DNA of 64,000 bases, from assembly GCF_001513975.1 (NCBI RefSeq), contig NZ_KQ947993.1, positions 62,001 to 126,000 of the forward strand, written 5' to 3'. Of the stretch, positions 24,151 to 34,255 are shown in pieces (position 1 is the first letter of the stretch; every line of letters begins with the position of its first letter). The notes beneath the pieces are model-generated. The model ran no database searches, had not been told where the DNA came from, and saw only the letters and a list, made by a program, of their open reading frames with translations. The position numbers were made by a program, and so were the translations under genes. The stretch is from Streptomyces curacoi (GTDB lineage: Bacteria > Actinomycetota > Actinomycetes > Streptomycetales > Streptomycetaceae).

Positions 24151-25647
24151 ATGTCGGGGGAATCGGTGGGGCCCGGCGCCGCAGGGCTGCGGCGCGATGC
24201 GATCGGGTTGCGCGAGGTCCTGTTCCAGAGCATCACGGCCATGGCACCGGCCGCGGCGGTCGCGGCGTCCATTCCGTCGGGCGCGGCCTTCGCGGGCGGA
24301 AGTCTGCCCTTGTCGGTGTTGATCGCGTTGGTGGCCTGTCTGTTCACGGCGTCGTGCGTCGCCGAGCTGGCGCGGGAGTTACCGGCTGCGGGCTCGGTGT
24401 CGACGTATGTGGCGCAAGGGCTGCATCCCGCCGTCGGCTTCCTCGTCGGCTGGGGCTATGTCTTCGTCGAGGCGCTGATCCCGCCGCTGCTGCTTCTGCA
24501 GCTGGGCTTCACGACGGCGGGCACCCTGCACCAGGAATGGCCCTCGTATCCGGCGGACCTGTGGTGGCCGTGGGCGCTGGCGGGTGCCGCGATCATCGCC
24601 GTCTCCGGGTATGCGGGGGTGCGTGCGTCGGCACGGTTCGGCACGGTCCTCGGGGTCTTCGAGGTCGTCGTCCTCGTGGTGTTCGCCGTCTGGCTGATCG
24701 GCAGGGCGGGCGGGGACAACACGCTGTCCGTGTTCGGGACCTCGCACACCGCCGAGGGCTACGAGGGCATCACCGGGGTCTTCGCCGGGTCGGTCTACAC
24801 GGTGCTCGCCTTCGCCGGGTTCGAGGCCGCGGCGCCTCTGGCCGAGGAGACGCGGAACCCGCGCCGGACCATGCACCGTGCGGTGCTCGGCGCGGCCCTC
24901 GCCATCGGCCTGTTCTACGTGCTCACCACCTATGCCATGACCGTGTACTACGGGCCGGACCGCTTCGGGGAGTTCGGGGCCTCCGGTGCCGCGTCGTGGG
25001 AGGGCGTGGCCCGGGCGTCGTTCGGGCTGCTCTGGGTGCTGGTGTTCCTGGCCGTGGTCAACTCGGCCATCGCCAACGCCAACGCGTGCGCCAACGTCTC
25101 CACCCGGACCGCCTTCGCCCTGGCCCGCATCCGCGTCCTGCCCAGCTTCCTGGCCGTACTGCATCCCAAGTACCGCTCGCCCGTCGCCGGTATCGCCGTA
25201 CAGACCGCCGTCGCGGTCGGCGCCGTACTGGGGCTGGGCTTCGCCTACGACCCGGTTACGGCGTTCCTGCTGCTGGCCACGGTGATCGTCACGGTCGTGA
25301 TCGGTGTGTACATCGTCGTGAACCTCGCCTGTGCCGGCTACTTCCTGCGCCGCAGGCGCGAGGCACTCAGACCCGTACGGCATCTGCTGCTGCCCGCCCT
25401 CGGCATCGTCGCCTTCGTACCCGCGCTGCTGACCGCGGCGGGACTGCCCGCCTTCGACTTCGTCTCCGAGCTGACCGCTCCCGTGTCGTACGCGGGATGG
25501 GTGGTCGGCGTGTGGATGGCGACGGGGGTCGTGGTGCTGGTCGTGCTGATGCGGCGGCACCCCCGGCGCATAGCCGAGACCGCCCGTGTCCACTTCGACG
25601 AACCCTCCCCCACCGGCCTTCCGCAGAACGGAGCAGTGCAGCGATGA
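24151..25647 (+). CDS. APC-superfamily amino acid/amine permease
   Basis: A 498-residue integral membrane protein with about 12 hydrophobic spans. The N-terminal signature LREVLFQSITAMAPAAAVAA, the second helix AGGSLPLSVLIALVACLFTA and the FAGFEAAAPLAEETRNPRRT loop mark the APC (amino acid-polyamine-organocation) superfamily. The stop overlaps the acetamidase/formamidase start by 4 bases (ATGA), so the permease probably imports an amide- or amine-containing compound whose breakdown yields formamide or acetamide (inference from coupling). The start ATG has GAGGGGG upstream. Confidence 0.88.
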   Translation: MSGESVGPGAAGLRRDAIGLREVLFQSITAMAPAAAVAASIPSGAAFAGGSLPLSVLIALVACLFTASCVAELARELPAAGSVSTYVAQGLHPAVGFLVGWGYVFVEALIPPLLLLQLGFTTAGTLHQEWPSYPADLWWPWALAGAAIIAVSGYAGVRASARFGTVLGVFEVVVLVVFAVWLIGRAGGDNTLSVFGTSHTAEGYEGITGVFAGSVYTVLAFAGFEAAAPLAEETRNPRRTMHRAVLGAALAIGLFYVLTTYAMTVYYGPDRFGEFGASGAASWEGVARASFGLLWVLVFLAVVNSAIANANACANVSTRTAFALARIRVLPSFLAVLHPKYRSPVAGIAVQTAVAVGAVLGLGFAYDPVTAFLLLATVIVTVVIGVYIVVNLACAGYFLRRRREALRPVRHLLLPALGIVAFVPALLTAAGLPAFDFVSELTAPVSYAGWVVGVWMATGVVVLVVLMRRHPRRIAETARVHFDEPSPTGLPQNGAVQR

Positions 25648-26654
25648 GCGACCCACGGATCCTGACCGTGCGCCCCGAGCCCGGCGAGTACGCGTGGACG
25701 TTCGGGGGCGTCCCTCCCGTGGCGCGCATCGCACCCGGCACGGTCCTCGATCTGTACACGGAGGACTGCTTCGCCGGACGGGTGCGGTCGGAGAAGGACC
25801 TGGTGTCCGAGGTCTGCGAGTTCCCGTTCCTGAACCCCCAGACCGGTCCCTTCCACATCGAGGGCGCCGAGCCGGGTGACACGGTCGCCGTGCATTTCGT
25901 GTCGATCGAACCGGCCCGGGACTGGGCCGCGTCGACGACGGTCCCGCTGTTCGGCGCACTCACCTCGACCCACAGCACGGCCACGCTGCAACCGCCCCTG
26001 CCGGAGACCGTCTGGATCTGGCAGCTCGACCGGACACGTCGTACGGCGTTGTTCCGGGCGCACGACAGTGACATCGAGGCCGAGCTGCCCATGGACCCGA
26101 TGCACGGCACCGTAGGCGTGGCCCCCGCCAATCTGGAGGTGCGCTCGGCCTTGGTGCCCGACGCGCACGGCGGAAACATGGACACGCCCGAGATGCGGTC
26201 CGGGGTCACCTGCTATCTCGGCGTGAACGTCGAGGGCGCGCTGCTCAGCCTCGGCGACGGGCACGCCCGGCAGGGCGAGGGCGAGACCTGCGGGGTGGCT
26301 GTCGAGTGCGCGATGAACACCGTGGTGATCGTCGAACTGCTCAAGGGGCTGGCCACGCCCTGGCCGCGCATCGAGTCGGACACGCACATCATGTCGACGG
26401 GTTCCGCCCGGCCGCTGGAGGACGCGTTCCGGATATCCCAGCTCGACCTGGTGCAGTGGCTGGTGCGCGACTACGGCTTCAGTGAGCTGGACGCGTACCA
26501 GTTCGCGACCCAGGCCGTGGAGTCGCCGCTGGCCAACGTGTGCGACACCAACTACACGTGTGTGGCCAAGATCCGCAAGGAGTGGCTTCCGGCCCGCGAG
26601 ACACACCGGGGAGTGCACACGCGACTGCGGGAGACGGCAGCGAGTCTGCGCTGA
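25644..26654 (+). CDS. Acetamidase/formamidase family amidohydrolase
   Basis: A 336-residue FmdA/AmdA-family enzyme that hydrolyses short amides to ammonia and the acid. Visible features: GPFHIEGAEPGDTVAVHFVS, the conserved PANLEVRSALVPDAHGGNMD block that holds metal and substrate ligands, and LGDGHARQGEGETCGVAVEC. A nitrogen-scavenging role fits the coupling to the upstream permease. No fmdR- or amiC-type regulator is adjacent. Confidence 0.88.
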   Translation: MSDPRILTVRPEPGEYAWTFGGVPPVARIAPGTVLDLYTEDCFAGRVRSEKDLVSEVCEFPFLNPQTGPFHIEGAEPGDTVAVHFVSIEPARDWAASTTVPLFGALTSTHSTATLQPPLPETVWIWQLDRTRRTALFRAHDSDIEAELPMDPMHGTVGVAPANLEVRSALVPDAHGGNMDTPEMRSGVTCYLGVNVEGALLSLGDGHARQGEGETCGVAVECAMNTVVIVELLKGLATPWPRIESDTHIMSTGSARPLEDAFRISQLDLVQWLVRDYGFSELDAYQFATQAVESPLANVCDTNYTCVAKIRKEWLPARETHRGVHTRLRETAASLR

Positions 26655-26694
26655 GCGCCCCCGACCCACCTCGACACCGAAAGGCCATCCCCTC

Positions 26695-27333
26695 TTGGAA
26701 CGCGCAAGACCACGCCTCAGCCGACGCCGAGTCCTCCAAGGCACCGCCCTCGCCGCCGTCCCCTACGCCCTGCTGCCCGAAACGCGGGCCGGAGCGCATG
26801 TCCCGGGTCCGGACCACCCGCTCGCCGAGTGGCAGCCGGCGAGCACCGGCAACTACACGGTGGCGAACCGCCCCCTGTCCCATCCCGTCGACCGGGTGAT
26901 CATCCACGTGACACAGACCACCTATCCCAAAACCCTGATCGTCTTCCAGAACCCCAAGAAGCAGGTGTCCGCCCACTACGTCGTCCGGTCGGCCGACGGA
27001 CACACCTCCCAGTGCGTGCGCGAGGCGGACATCGCCTGGCACGCCGGGAACTGGGAGCACAACACGCGCAGCATCGGCATCGAGCACGAGGGCTGGGTTG
27101 ACCAGCCCGCCTACTTCACCGACGTCATGTACGAGACGTCGGCCCGGCTCACGGCGGCGATCTGCGCCAGGTACGGCATCCCGAAGGACCGGGACCACAT
27201 CATCGGGCACCACGAGGTGCCGGGCACGGACCACACGGATCCTGGTCCGCACTGGGACTGGACGCGCTACATACGACTGGTCAACTCCGCTGAGGCTCGC
27301 ACGGCTGCGCCGGTGCGCCCATCGTTCGGGTGA
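26695..27333 (+). CDS. Tat-exported N-acetylmuramoyl-L-alanine amidase (Amidase_2)
   Basis: A 212-residue protein starting at TTG (GAAAGG about 10 bases upstream). A twin-arginine signal SRRRVLQGTALAAVP (about 8-22) is followed by a PGRP/Amidase_2 domain: first zinc His in VDRVIIHVTQTTYP, SAHYVVRSADG, WHAGNWEHNTRSIGIEHEG (second region), and the final HHEVPGTDHTDPGPHWDW with the third zinc ligand. It should cut the amide between muramic acid and the stem peptide outside the cell. It sits 41 bases downstream of the formamidase and may be part of the same transcript. Confidence 0.88.
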   Translation: MERARPRLSRRRVLQGTALAAVPYALLPETRAGAHVPGPDHPLAEWQPASTGNYTVANRPLSHPVDRVIIHVTQTTYPKTLIVFQNPKKQVSAHYVVRSADGHTSQCVREADIAWHAGNWEHNTRSIGIEHEGWVDQPAYFTDVMYETSARLTAAICARYGIPKDRDHIIGHHEVPGTDHTDPGPHWDWTRYIRLVNSAEARTAAPVRPSFG

Positions 27334-27375
27334 CCCCCGTCGAAGAGGTTGTCCGCGCGGGTACCGGGAGTGACG

Positions 27376-28689
27376 ATGTCCCCAGCCGCATCGCCTTCCG
27401 GGGAGGCCGAGTTGAGCGATCCGTGGGTGGCCCTGGAGCCGGGGGCCGACCCTGCCGAGCGTGTACGAGTGCTGCGTCGTGCCCATGAGACGTTCACCGA
27501 GGTGGGCACCGTGCCGAAGCCGGTGCGGGCCGTGGTGGCCGACTCGTGGCGGCGTTCCGCGCGGGCCGGGGTGGGGCCGGACGGGTCCGCGAGCGTGGAG
27601 CTCGCGGACGGAGATCTCGGCGCCTATCGCGCGGAGCATCCGCTGGCGCGGGTGATGCCGCTGTTCCGGGAGCTGCTGGGCACGTTCGCCGCCGACGGCG
27701 AGCATCTGCTGGCGGTGTGCGACGCGCACGGCAGGCTGCTGTGGGTCGAGGGCCATCCGACGACGCGGCGCAGGGCGGGGCGGATGAACTTCGTGCCGGG
27801 TGCGCGCTGGGCGGAGACCGCCGTGGGGACGAACGCTCCGGGCACGGCGGTCGCCGTGGACCGGCCGGTTCAGGTGTTCGCGGCCGAGCACTTCATCCGC
27901 CGGGTGCAGCCCTGGACCTGTGCGGCGGCGCCGGTGCACGATCCGCGCACCGGGCGGGTGCTCGGGGCGGTGGACATCACCGGCGGCGACGGGCTGGCGC
28001 ATCCGCACAGCCTGGGATTCGTGCAGGCGGTCGCGCGCGCCGCGGAGTCTCATCTGGCGCTGCTGGCTCCGCAGTTGCCCGCCGCCGACGCCCCCGAGCT
28101 GTGCGCGCTGGGTCGCGACCAGGCCCAGCTGGTCATCGGTGGCCGCCGGGTCAGGCTCAGTCGTCGGCACAGCGAGATCCTGGTGCTGCTGGCCCGCCAC
28201 CCGGAGGGGATGACCGGCGACGAGCTGCTGTGCGCGCTGTACGAGGACGAGTCGGTGACGCCGGTGACGCTGCGCGCCGAACTGGCCCGCCTGCGCCGGC
28301 TTCTCGGCCCCGGACTGCTCGGCTCGCGGCCGTACCGGCTCACGGTGCCGGTCGAGTCGGACGTGGCGGTCGTCGAACGGCGCCTGGAGACCGGTGCGGT
28401 CACGGCGGCGGCCATGGCATACGCCGGCCCGTTGCTGCCCGGCTCCCAGGCACCGGCCGTAGTGCGGCTCAGGCGTCGCCTCGCCGACGGCCTCCGTACG
28501 GCACTGATCGCCCGCCGCGACCCCGACCTGCTGGCCGACTGGGCGCACGCGCCGTGGGGCGAGGACGACCTCGACGTATGGCGGGCGCTCGCCGCGGTGC
28601 GCCCGACGGCACCGGTACGGTCGCGGCTGGCCGCGCTGGAGGCAGAGCTGACGGCACCGGGCACTTGGGGGCGCCGGGCAGGGCGCTGA
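27376..28689 (+). CDS. GAF-domain transcriptional regulator with winged-helix C-terminus
   Basis: A 437-residue regulator. The N-terminal part (about 1-215) has the AcoR-like arrangement (VADSWRRSARAGVGPDG) and a GAF sensor domain with RWAETAVGTNAPGTAVAVDR. Then comes an OmpR-type winged helix (about 240-330: GRRVRLSRRHSEILVLLARH and PVTLRAELARLRRLLGPGLL) in place of the AAA+ sigma-54 module of classical AcoR proteins. Regulators of this kind commonly sit next to aldehyde dehydrogenase genes, as here, so control of 29031-30554 is the natural inference. The ATG at 27376 has GGGAG 6 bases upstream. Confidence 0.85.
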   Translation: MSPAASPSGEAELSDPWVALEPGADPAERVRVLRRAHETFTEVGTVPKPVRAVVADSWRRSARAGVGPDGSASVELADGDLGAYRAEHPLARVMPLFRELLGTFAADGEHLLAVCDAHGRLLWVEGHPTTRRRAGRMNFVPGARWAETAVGTNAPGTAVAVDRPVQVFAAEHFIRRVQPWTCAAAPVHDPRTGRVLGAVDITGGDGLAHPHSLGFVQAVARAAESHLALLAPQLPAADAPELCALGRDQAQLVIGGRRVRLSRRHSEILVLLARHPEGMTGDELLCALYEDESVTPVTLRAELARLRRLLGPGLLGSRPYRLTVPVESDVAVVERRLETGAVTAAAMAYAGPLLPGSQAPAVVRLRRRLADGLRTALIARRDPDLLADWAHAPWGEDDLDVWRALAAVRPTAPVRSRLAALEAELTAPGTWGRRAGR

Positions 28690-29030
28690 CTGCGTCTCGG
28701 TCTGCTGGGTGCCAGCGTGCCCGAGTCGGCAGCGGCAGCCGCGGCATGACGCCGCCGGGCCACTGAGCGCATCGCCGGTCGCCGCACTGCGGGGGCGGCC
28801 GCGGCTCAGCGGCGAGTGCCGCGGCACGCCCGGCCGGTCCGGGCACCGGCCGCACGCCGGGCCAGGGCGGCGCACCAGCTGCTCGGCGCTACAGCCGCTC
28901 GGCGGCCCGCCGTCCGGCGCCGCTGCGCCGCCGGCCTCGGCCGCGCAACGTGTCTGCAACGTCCCCCTGCCTAGCCTCGCGCCGAGAGCTGCCCAACGGC
29001 GGGCAGCGCTTCTTCGGGAGGCAGAGCAGT
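28690..29030. promoter_or_regulatory. 341-base intergenic region upstream of aldehyde dehydrogenase
   Basis: No gene is supported. Close to the 3' end a direct repeat CAACGT-GTCTG-CAACGT is a candidate binding site for the upstream GAF regulator. A GGGAGG ribosome site precedes the dehydrogenase ATG. Overlapping reading frames here lack coding bias. Confidence 0.5.
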
Positions 29031-30554
<1,524 letters not shown>

Positions 30555-30565
30555 ACGTGCAAATA

Positions 30566-30601
30566 GGGCGCCTGACCGGGGCAGATGACCGTCAGGCGCC
30601 C
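30566..30601 (+). terminator. Rho-independent-type terminator hairpin after aldehyde dehydrogenase
   Basis: Perfect 11-bp arms GGGCGCCTGAC and GTCAGGCGCCC enclose a 14-base loop, 11 bases after the stop codon. It also separates this gene from the convergent caspase gene. There is no T-run, as is common in Streptomyces. Confidence 0.85.
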
Positions 30602-30687
30602 TCCTCAGGGCGCGTCCAGCGGCGAGCGGCGAGTCGAAACTCCCAGGCGCCGGCCGAGCACGCGATCCACCGGGTGGTTCCCATGCT

Positions 30688-32211
30688 TTACGCGAGCCCG
30701 AGAAGCTCCGCGAGCCACTTGTCGAACTCGATGGCGGCCCGCACCCAGCTGATCGTGGAGCAAGTGAAGTGCTCCAGGGTGACGCCGGTGCCGATCAGCA
30801 TCTGCGCCTCGCCGATCAGGCGGACGGTGCCGTCGTCATGCGTGTGGCTGTACACCTTGGGCCACAGCGTCCGGCGGTTCCAGTCGTCGATCGACTCCAG
30901 GAGCCGGGGCTTCTCCTCCATCGTGTGGGGCCGGTCGTAGAACGTCCGCACCGCGAAAACCAGCTCGTCGCCCTCGCCGCGGAACATGAAGTACGTACGG
31001 AACTGCTCCCACGGCGCCGCCAGGTCACCCTCGTCGTCGACGACGTACTTCAGCTCCGCCTGGTCGAGGATCTGCTGCACGAGGTCCTGATCCGGGACAA
31101 CGGAGCCGGGCGGCGGCCCCGGCTGCGGCGGCTGCACCCCGAGGTTGGGAGTGGGCGTTTCGGCGGCCACTTGCGGCTGCGCCGGGAGATCGGGACGGGG
31201 TTCTGGTTCAGGCGGTGCCTCAGCCGCTGTTTGGGACGATGTCCCGTCGAGCGGCTCCGGCGTTCGCGGGCCGAGGGAAGACAAGCGCGCGGTGGCGGCG
31301 GCGGACACGAGCTTGCTGTCGTCGTCGGCGAGGTGGCGGATCTCCTCGATGACGGCGTCGCGTACGAAGTCGTTGCCGATGCGATGCAGGTGGGCGAGGC
31401 CGTCGAGTGCGGCGAGCCGGTCTGTGGCGATGGGGCTGTGCAGTCCGTTGCGCAGATAGGCGGGCAGGGTCCAGTTGATGTTCCGGGCGATGACGATGCG
31501 GCCCTCGACGTCGTCCTGCTTCTTGGGCCGCTGCTGCGGCATCTCGTCGACGACGCGATCGTGCACGTAGCCGTACAGCTCGTCGAGGGTGATGTCGCCG
31601 TCGCCGTTGAGGTCCGCGCTGCCGTCTCGTAGGCCCTCCACCAGGTAGCGGGTGAACACCGACTGCACCGCCTGACCGTGCGCACGGTTGCCTTCGAACG
31701 AGTACTGGGTCGCGTCCGACGCGGTCAGTACGGTGCGACCGCGGCCCTGGAAGCGCTGCAGCGCGTGCACCGCGGCGTCAGCCTTGGAGATCCGGCCGGC
31801 CGGGAACGCCCCGCTGTAGCAGCAGTCGAGGATCAGCACCTTTTGCTGGGAGACACAGCCCTCCATGGCCTGGTCGATCTGCTCGGCGGACAGGGCTGTG
31901 AACAGCAGGCTGTCGCGGCGGGTGTTGGACATCGCCAGGTACAGCCGGCCGTCGTCGTCCTTGAGGCCATGGCCGGTGAAGTACAGGAGGGTGAGGTCGT
32001 GGCGGCGCCGGTTGCGGTAGAAGTCGCCGATGGCCTCGCCGACGACATGATGCGGCTGGTTGACCAGGGTGGTGACTTCGAACCCGGCGATGGCCGGGTC
32101 TTTCAGCACTGCGGCAAAGGCTTCCGCGTCATGCGCGGGAGCGGTCAACTGCCGCAGGGCGCTGTCCTGGTACTCGTAGGTGGCGATGAGCATCGCCAGT
32201 CGGCGGCCCAC
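30688..32211 (-). CDS. Caspase-family (C14) protease with EF-hand loop and YbjN-like C-terminus
   Basis: A 507-residue effector-type protein. The N-terminal caspase/metacaspase domain (about 1-235) has catalytic His81 in YFTGHGLKDDDG and Cys131 in ILDCCYSGAFPAG. Residues 200-211, DLNGDGDITLDE, form a canonical 12-position EF-hand calcium loop. A HEAT-like helical segment (about 245-305) and a Pro/Glu-rich linker (about 310-365) lead to a YbjN-type domain (about 370-507) that resembles type III secretion chaperone folds and likely binds partners. The GTG start lies 2 bases after the stop of the EACC1-like gene, so the two are coupled. The likely role is a triggered protease in self-killing or defence (inference). 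Confidence 0.88.
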   Translation of the reverse strand: MGRRLAMLIATYEYQDSALRQLTAPAHDAEAFAAVLKDPAIAGFEVTTLVNQPHHVVGEAIGDFYRNRRRHDLTLLYFTGHGLKDDDGRLYLAMSNTRRDSLLFTALSAEQIDQAMEGCVSQQKVLILDCCYSGAFPAGRISKADAAVHALQRFQGRGRTVLTASDATQYSFEGNRAHGQAVQSVFTRYLVEGLRDGSADLNGDGDITLDELYGYVHDRVVDEMPQQRPKKQDDVEGRIVIARNINWTLPAYLRNGLHSPIATDRLAALDGLAHLHRIGNDFVRDAVIEEIRHLADDDSKLVSAAATARLSSLGPRTPEPLDGTSSQTAAEAPPEPEPRPDLPAQPQVAAETPTPNLGVQPPQPGPPPGSVVPDQDLVQQILDQAELKYVVDDEGDLAAPWEQFRTYFMFRGEGDELVFAVRTFYDRPHTMEEKPRLLESIDDWNRRTLWPKVYSHTHDDGTVRLIGEAQMLIGTGVTLEHFTCSTISWVRAAIEFDKWLAELLGLA

Positions 32212-32213
32212 GG

Positions 32214-32645
32214 CTAGCTGCCCGTGTGGCGACGGATGTACGCGTCGATCAGGGCGCTCCGCTCGGCGTCGGAGGCCCGCTCCAGTTCGATCGTGTCGCC
32301 ATCGATGGTCACCGAGACACGATGCCGCGCGGCGGATCTGCCCAGCCAGTCACGTACGCTCTCGATGAGCGCTGTGAACACTCCGCCGGACGCGCTCAGC
32401 GCCACGACGATGGCTCCGAGAGTGACGGGATCAGTGCCCTTCGCAGCGTCAGGAGCCGGTGCGCCGGGCCCCGGGCGGACAGCTTCGACGTCCAGTTCGG
32501 CGATCTCGGCCCTCAGCCGGCGGACCGCCCTTTCTCCTGCTTCGGGGGCCAGCTCAGGATCAGGCGCCACGACCACAAGCACCTCCATCACATCGTCCGC
32601 TCGCTGATCCGCTGGGCGGATTGCGGATGAAACACCGTCCTGCAT
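32214..32645 (-). CDS. Effector-associated constant component EACC1-like protein
   Basis: A 143-residue protein (ATG at 32645 with GGGGGACG upstream). It has an N-terminal alpha/beta half (VMEVLVVVAPDP to AEIAELDVEAV), then the distinctive segment DPVTLGAIVVALSASGGVFT, a membrane-like helix, followed by LIESVRDWLGR and a small sheet VSVTIDGDTIELERASDAER. This order matches what I know of EACC1, the constant component found beside caspase, trypsin and other effectors in NTP-dependent conflict systems (Kaur, Burroughs, Iyer and Aravind). The downstream partner is a caspase, as expected. An ATG at 32588 is the other possible start. Confidence 0.75.
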   Translation of the reverse strand: MQDGVSSAIRPADQRADDVMEVLVVVAPDPELAPEAGERAVRRLRAEIAELDVEAVRPGPGAPAPDAAKGTDPVTLGAIVVALSASGGVFTALIESVRDWLGRSAARHRVSVTIDGDTIELERASDAERSALIDAYIRRHTGS

Positions 32646-32944
32646 ACGTCCGTCCCCCTGGGTGGTTGTGCGAAGCCGTACCTCACAGTGTGGCGTCAAT
32701 CGGCAACGGACGGCAGCCAGATGGCGAACGGGGAAGCATGCCGAACTCAGCTGACGGGCCTCCATGTACGCGTCGGGCTACCTGCCCACCCGGTTGCCGG
32801 TGCCCGGCAAGCAGCGGGACCCCAGAGTGCCCGTCAAGAACCTGTCAGGGCCGCGTAAAGGGTGTGTAAGGTTCCCCGCGGTGTGCCGGGAAGTCTGGTC
32901 GGCGGTGTGGACGGAAGTCTCTTCGTCGATCGGGGGTCCGGATC

Positions 32945-34186
32945 ATGGTGCTCGTCGTGGTGTTCGGTGTGGCGCTGCTCATCGCGGTGCTGCTGTCAGG
33001 GCTCGCGGCCCGGACCGTGCTCTCGACGTCCTTCCTCTTCCTCGTCGGCGGAGCCCTCGTCAGCGACGGGTTTCTGGGGCTGGTCCACATCACCCCGGAC
33101 AGCGAGATCGTGTCCGTGACGGCGGATCTCGCGCTGTTCGCGGTGCTGTTCACCGACGGCATGCACGTCTCCTTTCCCAAGCTGCGGGAGAACTGGCGCA
33201 ACCCGGCGCGTGCCCTCGGGCTCGGTCTGCCGCTCGCTTTCCTCGGCATGGCTCTGATCACGCACTATGCCGTCGGGCTGGACTGGACGACGTCCTTCCT
33301 CGTCGGTGCCGTACTGGCTCCCACCGACCCCGTGTTCGCCTCCGCGATCGTCGGACGCAAGGAAGTCCCGTCGAAGCTGCGGCAATTGCTGAACGTGGAG
33401 AGCGGCATCAACGACGGGCTCGCCCTGCCGGTCGTCCTCATTCTGATCGCGGCGGCCGGGCCGAGTTCCGGCAACTCCGAGGCGTCGCTGGGAAAGATCG
33501 CCCTCGAACTGGTCCTCGGACTGGTCTTCGGTGTGGTCCTGCCGTTCGTCGTGATCGAACTCGTACGGTTCCGGCTGCTGGGCGCCGAGCCCAAGCTGCA
33601 GCCGCTGCTGCCCCTGGCGATCGGCGTGATCCTCTACGCCACCTGCCACCTCACGCACGCGAACCCCTACCTCGCCGCGTTCTCCGCCGGCGCCGTTCTC
33701 ACCGCACGCTCACCGGAGGCGAAGGAGGCGTTCGAGCCGTTGGGGGAAGCGCTCGCGGAGCTGGCCAAGTTCGCGGCCCTGCTGGTGTTCGGCGCGCTGC
33801 TGACCCCGCAGCTGTTCGGCGACCTGTCCTTCGGTGGATACGTCGCAGTGGTCCTGGCCATCGTGCTGATCCGCCCGGCCTCGCTGCTGCTGTCGCTGCT
33901 CGGCACGCCGTTCACTCGGCAGGAGAAGCTGGTGGCGGCCTGGTTCGGGCCGAAGGGCTTCGCCTCGGTGGTGTACGGGCTGCTGGTGCTCCAGGCCGGG
34001 ATCCCGCAGGGGGCGGAGGCGTTCACGCTCATCGCCGTGTGCATCGCTTTCTCGATCGTCGCGCACAGCTCGACCGACGTGCCGATTGCCCGGCTCTTCA
34101 ACGTCGAGGACATCGCCGGGGTGCCGGACGGCGACCGTGCGCCGGCGGCGCGTACCGCCGGTCAGTCGCAGCAGACAGGTGCCTGA
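32945..34186 (+). CDS. CPA1-family cation:proton antiporter
   Basis: A 413-residue membrane protein with about 11-12 spans. The antiporter core has the acidic motif in GAVLAPTDPVFASAIVG and the unwound-helix element NVESGINDGLALPVVLIL (conserved ND), both diagnostic of Na+(K+)/H+ exchangers. It exchanges Na+ or K+ for protons. The C-terminal tail after VAHSSTDVPIARLF is short, with no regulatory domain. It is 69 bases upstream of an RCK/TrkA-N channel-like gene on the same strand, suggesting a monovalent-cation homeostasis pair. The ATG at 32945 follows GGGGG by 7 bases. Confidence 0.88.
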   Translation: MVLVVVFGVALLIAVLLSGLAARTVLSTSFLFLVGGALVSDGFLGLVHITPDSEIVSVTADLALFAVLFTDGMHVSFPKLRENWRNPARALGLGLPLAFLGMALITHYAVGLDWTTSFLVGAVLAPTDPVFASAIVGRKEVPSKLRQLLNVESGINDGLALPVVLILIAAAGPSSGNSEASLGKIALELVLGLVFGVVLPFVVIELVRFRLLGAEPKLQPLLPLAIGVILYATCHLTHANPYLAAFSAGAVLTARSPEAKEAFEPLGEALAELAKFAALLVFGALLTPQLFGDLSFGGYVAVVLAIVLIRPASLLLSLLGTPFTRQEKLVAAWFGPKGFASVVYGLLVLQAGIPQGAEAFTLIAVCIAFSIVAHSSTDVPIARLFNVEDIAGVPDGDRAPAARTAGQSQQTGA

Positions 34187-34255
34187 CCCGGTCCGCACAC
34201 GCGGCAACCTCGCTCCCGCTGCCCGACGACCGACCGACTGGAGGTCTGCGCCGAC

